Below, piece after piece: positions 1-7,184 of a stretch of 64,000 nucleotides of DNA. This DNA comes from Bradyrhizobium sp. CB2312 (lineage in GTDB: Bacteria; Pseudomonadota; Alphaproteobacteria; Rhizobiales; Xanthobacteraceae): NCBI RefSeq assembly GCF_029714425.1, contig NZ_CP121668.1, positions 4,485,501-4,549,500 of the forward strand, given 5' to 3'. The notes beneath the pieces are model-generated. The model searched no databases. It was not told the origin of the DNA and saw only the letters and a program-made list of their open reading frames with translations. Made by a program: the position numbers and the translations under genes. Positions within the stretch are counted from its first letter, which is position 1, and the number at the start of each line of letters is the position of its first letter.

Positions 1-1263
1 TTCATACTCTTTCCGGAAAATCCCGCGGCGCTGGAGCTCCGGGACCACCTTGTCGACGAAATCGTCGAGGCCGGCGGGCAGGAACGGGAACATGATGTTG
101 AAGCCGTCGGAGCCGCGCCCGACCAGCCATTCCTCCATCTGGTCGGCAATGGTTTTCGCCGTGCCGACGAACGACAGCCCGCCATAGCCGCCGACGCGCT
201 GGGCGAGCTGGCGCACGGTGAGCTTGTCGCGAGCGGCGAGATCGACCATGCGCTGACGGCCGCTCTTGCTGGCATTGGTCTCGGGGATCTCGGGGAGGGG
301 GCCATCGGGATCGAAGCCGGAGGCGTCGGTGCCGAGGATGACCGAGAGCGAAGCGATGGCGCTGTCGTAATGCACGCGGCTGTCGAGCAGCGCGCGCTTC
401 TCCTTGGCTTCATCGACGCTGTCGCCGACCACGACGAAGGCGCCGGGCAGGATCTTGAGGTGCTCGGGGTCGCGGCCGACCTTCTCCATGCGGCCCTTGA
501 TGTCCGCATAGAGCTTCTGTCCGTCGGCGAGGCTGCTGCCGCCGGTGAACACGGCTTCGGCGGTTTCGGCCGCGAGCTGCTTGCCGTCTTCCGACGCGCC
601 GGCCTGCACGATCACCGGCCAGCCCTGCACGGGGCGGGCGATGTTGAGGGGACCACGGACCTTCAGATATTTGCCGTTGTGGTCGAGCGTGTGCATCTTT
701 GCGGGATCGAAGAACAGGCCGGATTCCACATCGCGCACGAAGGCATCGTCGGCGAAGGAATCCCAGAGGCCCGTGACGACGTCGTAGAACTCGCGGGCGC
801 GCTTGTAGCGCTCGGCGTGCTCCATGTGGTCGTCGAGGCCGAAATTCAGCGCCGCGTCCGGGTTCGAGGTGGTGACGATGTTCCAGCCGGCGCGGCCGCC
901 GCTGAGATGGTCGAGCGAGGCGAAGCGGCGCGCGACATGATAGGGCTCGTCAAACGTGGTCGAGCCGGTCGCGATCAGGCCGATCCGCTCGGTGACGGCA
1001 GAGAGCGCCGACAGCAGCGTGAACGGCTCGAACGAGGTCACGGTGTGGCTGCGCTTGAGCGCGTTGATCGGCATGTTCAAGACGGCCAAGTGATCGGCCA
1101 TGAAAAAGGCGTCGAACTTGCCGGCCTCGAGCTTTTGGATCAGCGTCTTGATGTGGCCGAAATTGAAATTGGCGTCGGGCCAGGCTCCGGGATAGCGCCA
1201 GGCGCCGGTGTGGATGCTGATCGGGCGCATGAACGCGCCAAGCTTGAGTTGCCGTTGTGCCAT
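1..1263 (-). CDS. LLM-class flavin-dependent monooxygenase, NtaA/SnaA/DszA type (partial)
   Basis: The gene reads leftward from an ATG at 1263 and is still open at base 1, so the C-terminus is outside the window; 421 residues are visible. The fold is that of bacterial-luciferase-like monooxygenases that use reduced FMN. The segment LDHLSGGRAGWNIVTTS is the typical NtaA/DszA signature, and the C-terminal GSDGFNIMFPFLPAGLDDFV stretch is also characteristic. Family members oxidise chelators, sulfur compounds or other small organics; the substrate cannot be told from sequence. The 200 bases upstream are non-coding, and the M20 gene that follows is on the same strand, so co-transcription is possible but not shown. 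Confidence 0.88.
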   Translation of the reverse strand, partial: MAQRQLKLGAFMRPISIHTGAWRYPGAWPDANFNFGHIKTLIQKLEAGKFDAFFMADHLAVLNMPINALKRSHTVTSFEPFTLLSALSAVTERIGLIATGSTTFDEPYHVARRFASLDHLSGGRAGWNIVTTSNPDAALNFGLDDHMEHAERYKRAREFYDVVTGLWDSFADDAFVRDVESGLFFDPAKMHTLDHNGKYLKVRGPLNIARPVQGWPVIVQAGASEDGKQLAAETAEAVFTGGSSLADGQKLYADIKGRMEKVGRDPEHLKILPGAFVVVGDSVDEAKEKRALLDSRVHYDSAIASLSVILGTDASGFDPDGPLPEIPETNASKSGRQRMVDLAARDKLTVRQLAQRVGGYGGLSFVGTAKTIADQMEEWLVGRGSDGFNIMFPFLPAGLDDFVDKVVPELQRRGIFRKEYE

Positions 1264-1467
1264 CGCCCCGTATCCGTTCTGGGTGTCGTTCGCAAAGACA
1301 TAGGGACGCGGCGGAACTCTGCCATTGGGAAGGCTGGGAAGAATTTTTCGTTTTTCGATCAACTCTCAGCACGTTCGCGTCATTCCGGGGCGCTGCGTAG
1401 TGGCAAGCTATGATGCGCGATTGCGCATCTGAGAAGCCATCAAGCCGCAGGCGCCGAGCGAGGGGGA

Positions 1468-2805
1468 TTACTGCCCCCGCGCCCTTTGATCGAAGGCGCT
1501 CAGCACGGCGAGCGTCATCGCGGTGACGCCGGTCTGGATGGTCGGTTTCGGCACCGGGGCGAATTGCGGCGAGTGGTTGCCGGGAAGCGGCGGTCCGCTG
1601 CCGTTACGCGCGGCGGCAACGCGGTCGGGCTCATAGACGCCGATGTTGAAGAACATCGAAGGCACGCCGGCGTTGACATATTCCGAATAGTCCTCGCTGG
1701 TCGTGTTCGCAGGACTGACGTTGAACTTGTCGCCGAAGGCCGCTTTCAGCACCCGCTCGGCCTGGCCGACCACGGCGGCATCGTTGACCACCGCCTTGGT
1801 CCCCTCGTCGAGATGGATTTCGGGCGCAGGCGCATCCGCCATCGCAGCCACCGCCTTCGCCGTCCGCTCGATCCCCGCCAGCATCCTGGCGCGCACCTGC
1901 GGCTTGAAGCTGCGGATCGTGCCGATCACCCTGGCCTCGTCGGGAATGATGTTGCCGGCGGTGCCGGCGTGGATCGCGCCGATGGTGACGAGGCCGAATT
2001 CGGTCGGGTCCTTCTCGCGGCTGATCACGCTCTGCACGTCGACGACGAAGCGGGATGCCATCATGACGGGATCGATGGTCACCTGCGGTATCGCGCCATG
2101 GCCGCCGCGGCCAAGGAATCTGATGAAGAGACCGTCGACATTCGACGATCCGACCCCGACCCTGTAGGTCACCGAGCCATAGGCTCCACTGCCATCGTGC
2201 AGGGCAAATCCCACATCGGGCTTCGGAAAGCGGGTGAACAGGCCATCGTCGATCATCGCCCTTGCGCCCGCGACCTCTTCCTCGGCGGGCTGCGCGATGA
2301 ACATCAGCGTACCGTGCCACTGGTCCTTGATGCCGACCAGGGTCTTGGCCGTGCCGACCCAGCTCGCCATGTGGATGTCATGGCCGCAGCTATGGGCGAC
2401 GAATGTCTCGCGGCCCTGCCAGATCTGCTTGTCGCGGCTGGCATAGGGCAGGCCGGTCTTCTCCTCCATCGGCAGCGCATCGAGCTCGGTGCGAACCATG
2501 ATGGTGGGACCGTCGCCGTTCCTGTAGATGGCAACAACACCTGTCTTGCCGACGTGCTCGGTGACCTCAAAGCCGATCGTGCGCATCTCGGCGGCGAGTT
2601 TCGCCGCGGTCTTCTCTTCCTGGAAGGCGATCTCGGGATGGGCGTGGATGTCCTTGTAGAGCGCGTCGAGCTTCGGATAGTCGCTCTCGAAGGAAGTCTC
2701 GATCGTTTGCTTCAATCTGGCGACGTCGAGCTCCGCATGGGCAGGCAGCGAGAGCAGGCTGCACAACGCGACGGAAGCGAGCAGAGGCCTTGCGAACCGC
2801 GTCAT
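1468..2805 (-). CDS. Exported M20-family amidohydrolase (hippurate hydrolase-like)
   Basis: The 445-residue product starts at ATG 2805, behind GGAGGG, with a clear Sec signal peptide ending near PAHA at about residue 22. A longer open frame to 2841 would bury the signal and is not preferred. Metal-site motifs of M20D enzymes are visible in order: HAHPEIAFQE, TELDALPMEE, HSCGHDIHMA, the paired glutamates in AQPAEEEVAGA, and a late NHSPQFAP histidine. It should hydrolyse an N-acyl amino acid or related amide in the periplasm; the substrate is unknown. It is divergent from the small membrane gene at 2999. Confidence 0.9.
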   Translation of the reverse strand: MTRFARPLLASVALCSLLSLPAHAELDVARLKQTIETSFESDYPKLDALYKDIHAHPEIAFQEEKTAAKLAAEMRTIGFEVTEHVGKTGVVAIYRNGDGPTIMVRTELDALPMEEKTGLPYASRDKQIWQGRETFVAHSCGHDIHMASWVGTAKTLVGIKDQWHGTLMFIAQPAEEEVAGARAMIDDGLFTRFPKPDVGFALHDGSGAYGSVTYRVGVGSSNVDGLFIRFLGRGGHGAIPQVTIDPVMMASRFVVDVQSVISREKDPTEFGLVTIGAIHAGTAGNIIPDEARVIGTIRSFKPQVRARMLAGIERTAKAVAAMADAPAPEIHLDEGTKAVVNDAAVVGQAERVLKAAFGDKFNVSPANTTSEDYSEYVNAGVPSMFFNIGVYEPDRVAAARNGSGPPLPGNHSPQFAPVPKPTIQTGVTAMTLAVLSAFDQRARGQ

Positions 2806-2821
2806 CCGACCCTCCAGTCGT

Positions 2822-2905
2822 TTAAGCGCCTTTTCCCTCACCTAGCACATCTCGTTGCATCTTGCCGCCATGGAAATGCAACAACGGCACCGGCGCATCG
2901 TGACG
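2822..2905 (-). pseudogene. Remnant duplicate of the 3' end of a Nudix hydrolase gene
   Basis: Read on the minus strand, these 27 codons plus stop give RHDAPVPLLHFHGGKMQRDV and a short tail. This closely matches the C-terminus of the Nudix protein at 3592-4341 (RHDAPVPFFHFYGGKMQKDI). The match also holds at DNA level and ends abruptly upstream, where no Nudix box or other Nudix sequence follows. It is therefore either the scar of a duplication or the tail of a deleted second copy, about 0.7 kb from the intact gene. Confidence 0.7.
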
Positions 2906-2998
2906 AAAGGGAGGCCGGTCGCAACGCGGCGGGCGCGCCTGTTCGAACCAATCCGCTTCTAGTCCCGACCAAGCCATAACCTCGCAAGGAGACCCGAC

Positions 2999-3541
2999 AT
3001 GGCCGGCGCAATGACAGTGGATGGCGGCATGGTCCGCATAGATCGGCCCATGCCCTGGGTCGGCCGGCTGCTGTCGTTGCCGCTGCTGGCGGCGAGCGGC
3101 TATCTCCTGTGGAATGTCGCGCTCGGCCTGCGCCAGGATTTTTCCGGCTTCGGCCGACTCGCCGACGATCTCGTGCCGGTGCTGGTGTTCACCGGTCTCG
3201 GCCTGCTCGTCGGCATTCCAGGACTGATCCTGCTGACCTTCCGCACCTTCGTCGTGCTCAACGAGACGCTGCGCCAGATCGTCATCACCAGCCAGTTCGG
3301 CCCGTTGAATTTTCGCAAGCACCGCGATCTCGCCGACTACCATTTCATCAGCATCACGGAAGACTACGATCCGGAGCTGACGGCCTATGACGTCAATCAG
3401 TGCGGCAACAAGGGTACCGAACCGATCAACCTGATGAGCTTCACGAAGCGTGACGACGCCGACAGGCTGGCCGGCGAAATCGGCCGCGTGCTCAAGCTGC
3501 CGGCGCGTGACTATGTCGGCACCGAGCCGGACGCCGACTAA
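2999..3541 (+). CDS. Conserved hypothetical membrane protein, two TM helices
   Basis: The 180-residue product starts at ATG 2999 behind AAGGAG. Two hydrophobic segments lie at about residues 20-44 and 57-82. A hydrophilic C-terminal half of about 95 residues follows and contains ITEDYDPELTAYDV and FTKRDDADRLAGEIGRVL. The layout resembles small PH-like or photosynthetic-complex-assembly-type membrane proteins, but I do not recognise the family and give no function. It converges on the Nudix gene with a perfect palindrome between the two stops. Confidence 0.75.
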   Translation: MAGAMTVDGGMVRIDRPMPWVGRLLSLPLLAASGYLLWNVALGLRQDFSGFGRLADDLVPVLVFTGLGLLVGIPGLILLTFRTFVVLNETLRQIVITSQFGPLNFRKHRDLADYHFISITEDYDPELTAYDVNQCGNKGTEPINLMSFTKRDDADRLAGEIGRVLKLPARDYVGTEPDAD

Positions 3542-3548
3542 GTCGGTC

Positions 3549-3580
3549 TGTCATTCCGGGGCGCGCGCCCCGGAATGACA
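3549..3580. terminator. Perfect 32-bp palindrome between convergent genes
   Basis: Two 16-base arms (left arm TGTCATTCCGGGGCGC) are directly apposed and exactly complementary. The element lies 8 bases after the stop at 3541 and 12 bases before the stop of the Nudix gene. It could act as a bidirectional terminator or as a minimal copy of the GTCAT...ATGAC repeats seen elsewhere in the window. There is no T-tract. Confidence 0.5.
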
Positions 3581-3591
3581 CGGAACAGCCC

Positions 3592-4341
3592 CTAGCTTAA
3601 AATATCCTTCTGCATCTTGCCGCCGTAGAAATGGAAGAACGGCACAGGCGCGTCGTGGCGCAGCGGGCCGATGGCAAGGCGGGTGTCGAGCTCGTTGAGC
3701 ACGTTGCGCGTCATCGGATGCAGTTCGGCGAGCGGCTTCGAGCCGAGCTCGACCCAGACCAGCTCGACCAGCTCCGCATCGGCGTGGATGACGCCCTCGA
3801 CGCGGTGGCTGATGGCGGAGGCATCGGCGGTGAAGAAGCGCGTATCGAAGCGCTTGACGCGGCCGGGCGGGGTGATCGCGCGTGCGATCAAGAACAGGCT
3901 GGAGGGATCAGGCAGGAGGCCTGCATCCGCGAACGGCTTCCACGGACCCTCGAGCCTGGCCTTGCCCTCGACCTTGCGCCCGAGGCAGAGGCCGGTCTCC
4001 TCACAGGCTTCGCGGATCGCGGCGATCGCCAGCGATTTCGCGCGCGAGGCCGGCGTCTTCGGGCTGCCCTTGGCGAGGTTGGCTTCCAGCTCCGCGGTGA
4101 TGGGGGCCGCACACGGCACGCGATGATCGTCCTTGTCGACGCGGCCGCCGGGGAAGACGAATTTTCCGGGCATGAACACCACCTTGTCGTGGCGCTTGCC
4201 GACCAGCACCTTCGGAATGGTGCCGCTGCGATCGACCAGGATCAGCGTCGCCGCATCGCGCGGGCGGAAATAGGGATGGTGGTCGGCTTCCTTCTCGTCG
4301 TGAACCTTTGCCTTCTCGGCCGCCTGCGCCGTATCGGTCAT
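3592..4341 (-). CDS. Nudix family hydrolase
   Basis: The 249-residue protein starts at ATG 4341 behind GTGAGG; a TTG at 4353 is a weaker alternative. The Nudix box is split: FPGGRVDKDD comes first, then an insert of about 40 residues, then AIREACEETGL with the REx2EE metal-binding core. This pattern is seen in NUDT19/RNHPL-like Nudix proteins, which act on CoA or nucleoside diphosphate derivatives; the actual substrate is unknown. It is the last gene of a leftward run topA-rnr-DUF983-Nudix. The C-terminal 27 codons are partly duplicated at 2822-2905. Confidence 0.88.
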   Translation of the reverse strand: MTDTAQAAEKAKVHDEKEADHHPYFRPRDAATLILVDRSGTIPKVLVGKRHDKVVFMPGKFVFPGGRVDKDDHRVPCAAPITAELEANLAKGSPKTPASRAKSLAIAAIREACEETGLCLGRKVEGKARLEGPWKPFADAGLLPDPSSLFLIARAITPPGRVKRFDTRFFTADASAISHRVEGVIHADAELVELVWVELGSKPLAELHPMTRNVLNELDTRLAIGPLRHDAPVPFFHFYGGKMQKDILS

Positions 4342-4373
4342 GTCCTCACCCAAACTGCTTCTTGCTTATTTGC

Positions 4374-4805
4374 TTACACCGGCGGAATACCATCCGGAGG
4401 GTTCTCGTCAAACCCGTGCATGCGCAGAGCCCATTGCAAGCCGACCACAGCTCCCTTCACCGGCTGGAGCAGCCCGAGCGAGGCAAAGAACGTGAAGGGC
4501 AGATAGGCCACGAAGGTCAGCCAGATCGGCGTCGTGTAATTGGTCTCGATCCAGAGAATCGCCGGCACGGTAACGTGGCCGACGATGACGATGACGAGAT
4601 AGGCGGGCAGGTCGTCGGCGCGGTGCGGCGTGAAATCGAGGCCGCATGCGCTGCAATTGTCAGCTGTCTTCAGGAAGGCGCGGAACAGCTTGCCTTGGCC
4701 GCAGCGCGGGCAGCGGCTGCGAAAGCTGCGCTTCATTGCGGTCCAGACGTCGCGCTTCTCGACGAGACCGGTCTCGCGCGTCCAGATCTTCGGGGCCGTG
4801 CTCAT
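4374..4805 (-). CDS. DUF983 family zinc-ribbon membrane protein
   Basis: The 143-residue product has a four-cysteine zinc ribbon (C32, C35, C51, C54; RCPRCGQGKLF...NCSACG) followed by two hydrophobic helices at about residues 66-87 and 92-115. This matches DUF983, a family common in alphaproteobacteria whose role is undefined. The ATG at 4805 follows the rnr stop (4808-4810) by two bases, and an in-frame GTG at 4814 would overlap rnr, so translation is probably coupled. The Nudix start lies 32 bases downstream. Confidence 0.85.
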   Translation of the reverse strand: MSTAPKIWTRETGLVEKRDVWTAMKRSFRSRCPRCGQGKLFRAFLKTADNCSACGLDFTPHRADDLPAYLVIVIVGHVTVPAILWIETNYTTPIWLTFVAYLPFTFFASLGLLQPVKGAVVGLQWALRMHGFDENPPDGIPPV

Positions 4806-4807
4806 CG

Positions 4808-7165
4808 TCACCACGCCTTGCCCTTCTTGCTCTTACCCTGGTTCTTGCCCTTGTTCTTTCTCGGCGTCCTGCCCTTGCCGGATTTTTGCTTCTCCGGCTT
4901 GCGTTTTCTCTCCGGGCTGCGGCCGGGATGCGCCTTGGACGATTTTCGCGCGGCGCGGAACGGACGGCGCTCGCGCGGGCCGCTCTCGCTGTCCGAGGAC
5001 AGCAGCTCGAAACGTAGCGCACCGGCGATGGGCGCCGCTTCGATCAGGCGGACGTCGACGACGTCGCCGAGCTGATACATGGTGCCGCTGCGGGTGCCGA
5101 CCAGCGCGTGGCGGCTCTCGTCATAGTTGAAATATTCCGTGCCGAGGGATCGGATCGGGATCAGGCCGTCGGCGCCGGTCTCGGAGAGCTTCACGAACAG
5201 GCCGGCGCGGGTGACGCCGGAGACGCGGCCCTGGAAGCTCGCGCCGATGCGGTCGGCGAGGTGATGGGCGATCAGCCGGTCGACGGTCTCGCGCTCGGCC
5301 TTCATCGCGCGCCGCTCGGTCAGCGAAATATGCGCGGCGACCTCGCCGAGGCTCTCCGGCGTCTCGCTGTCGGGCAGGGCGCCTTCGCCGAGCCCGAGCG
5401 CGCGGACCAGCGCGCGGTGCACGACGAGGTCGGCGTAGCGGCGGATCGGCGAGGTGAAATGCGCGTAGCGGCGCAAATTCAGGCCGAAATGACCGTAATT
5501 CTCCGAGGAGTATTCCGCCTGCGCCTGCGCGCGCAGCACCACCTCGCTGACCAGCGGGTAATAGTCGTGGCCTTCGAGCTGGGCCAGCACGCGGTTGAAC
5601 AGGGTGGGGCGCAGCGCGCCTGATTTGGTGAACGGGACGTCGAGCGTCTCCAGGAACTCCGCCAGCGCATGGACCTTCTCCAGCGTCGGCTCGTCATGCA
5701 CGCGGTAGATCAGCGGGAGCGATTTCTTCTCCAGCATCTCGGCCGCGGCGACGTTGGCGAGGATCATGAACTCCTCGATCAGCTTGTGCGCATCGAGACG
5801 CTCGGGCACGACGACGCGGTCGACCGTGCCGTCGCTCTTGAGCAGGATCTTGCGCTCGGGCAGATCGAGGTTGAGCGGATCGCGCTCGTCACGGGCCCGC
5901 TTGACGCAGGCGTAGGCGGCGTAGAGCGGCCTCAGGATCGGATCGAGCAGGGGACCGGTGGTGTCATCGGTGCGGCCGTCGATCGCGGCCTGCGCCTGCG
6001 CGTAGTTCAGCTTCGCCGCCGAGCGCATCAGGATGCGATGAAAACTGTGCGAGCGCTTGCGACCATCGGGGCCGATCACCATGCGCACCGCGAGCGCGCC
6101 GCGCGGCTCGCCTGGCACCAGCGAGCAGAGATTGTTGGAGATGCGCTCGGGCAGCATCGGCACGACGCGGTCGGGGAAATAGACCGAGTTGCCGCGATCG
6201 AGCGCGTCGCGGTCGAGCGCGGTGCCCGGCCGGACGTAGAAGCTGACATCGGCGATGGCGACGTTGACGATGAAGCCGCCTTTGTTGTTGGGATCATCGT
6301 CTGCCTGCGCATGCACCGCGTCGTCGTGATCCTTGGCGTCAGGCGGATCGATGGTGACGAGCGGGACGTCGCGCCAGTCCTCGCGTCCCCTAAGGTTCGC
6401 AGGTTCTGCCGCTTCCGCCTCGCGCTCGGCGGCGGCGGAGAACTGCAGCGGGATCTCGTGGGCGTAGATCGCGATCAGGCTGATCGCTTTCTCCGATTTG
6501 ACCGAGCCGAGCTTCTCCTTGACCCGGCCTGAGGCAAGGCCAAAGCCGCGGGTGCGGACGATGTCGACGCTGACGAGATCGCCATCCTGCGCGCCAGATG
6601 TATCGGTCCTGGCGATATTCAGCTCGCGGTCGGCGAACTTCTTGTCGACGGGGACGAGCCGTCCGCCGCCTTCGGGCAGGCTGCGAAACACGCCGAGGAT
6701 GCGGCTTTTGGCCTTGTCGATGACCTTGATGATGCGGCCGCGATAGGCCGGGCCTTCGTCCTCGTCGGTGCGTTCGACGCGCAGCAGCGCGCGGTCGCCG
6801 ACGCCGGCGGCGGTGCCGGGCTTGGCCCGGCGCGGCATCTCAATGAGAATTTTTGGCGGCTCGCCGCTCTCGACCTCGTCCCATTCGGCGGGGGAGGCGA
6901 TCAATTCCCCGTCGCTGTCGCGGCCGGTGATGTCGGCGAGCAGCGTCGGCGGGAGCGCGTCCGGCTCGGACACCGTGTGGCGTTTTTTCTTGATGATCCC
7001 GTCGTCTGCGAGCTCGCGCAGCATGCGCTTGAGCTCGACGCGATCGGCGTTCTTCAGGCCGAACTCGCGCGCAATTTCGCGGGTTCCGACCTTTCCGTGA
7101 TTTGCCTTGATGAAGGCGACGATGGCTTGCCTGTCGGGAAAGCCATGGTCATGCTTGCGTTTCAC
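4808..7165 (-). CDS. rnr: Ribonuclease R
   Basis: The 785-residue product is a processive 3'-5' exoribonuclease that degrades structured RNA. The order is: N-terminal winged helix (to about residue 65), cold-shock-like region, RNB catalytic domain beginning near 273 with the metal-binding aspartates in DPPDAKDHDDAVHA, S1 domain near 640-720 (GRVSGVTRAGLFVKLSETG), and a very basic tail rich in Lys and Gly. The tail and the order are normal for RNase R rather than RNase II. The start lies 19 bases after the topA stop, so the two are likely co-transcribed. Confidence 0.97.
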   Translation of the reverse strand: MKRKHDHGFPDRQAIVAFIKANHGKVGTREIAREFGLKNADRVELKRMLRELADDGIIKKKRHTVSEPDALPPTLLADITGRDSDGELIASPAEWDEVESGEPPKILIEMPRRAKPGTAAGVGDRALLRVERTDEDEGPAYRGRIIKVIDKAKSRILGVFRSLPEGGGRLVPVDKKFADRELNIARTDTSGAQDGDLVSVDIVRTRGFGLASGRVKEKLGSVKSEKAISLIAIYAHEIPLQFSAAAEREAEAAEPANLRGREDWRDVPLVTIDPPDAKDHDDAVHAQADDDPNNKGGFIVNVAIADVSFYVRPGTALDRDALDRGNSVYFPDRVVPMLPERISNNLCSLVPGEPRGALAVRMVIGPDGRKRSHSFHRILMRSAAKLNYAQAQAAIDGRTDDTTGPLLDPILRPLYAAYACVKRARDERDPLNLDLPERKILLKSDGTVDRVVVPERLDAHKLIEEFMILANVAAAEMLEKKSLPLIYRVHDEPTLEKVHALAEFLETLDVPFTKSGALRPTLFNRVLAQLEGHDYYPLVSEVVLRAQAQAEYSSENYGHFGLNLRRYAHFTSPIRRYADLVVHRALVRALGLGEGALPDSETPESLGEVAAHISLTERRAMKAERETVDRLIAHHLADRIGASFQGRVSGVTRAGLFVKLSETGADGLIPIRSLGTEYFNYDESRHALVGTRSGTMYQLGDVVDVRLIEAAPIAGALRFELLSSDSESGPRERRPFRAARKSSKAHPGRSPERKRKPEKQKSGKGRTPRKNKGKNQGKSKKGKAW

Positions 7166-7184
7166 TTAACCTCTAATTCTTGAT

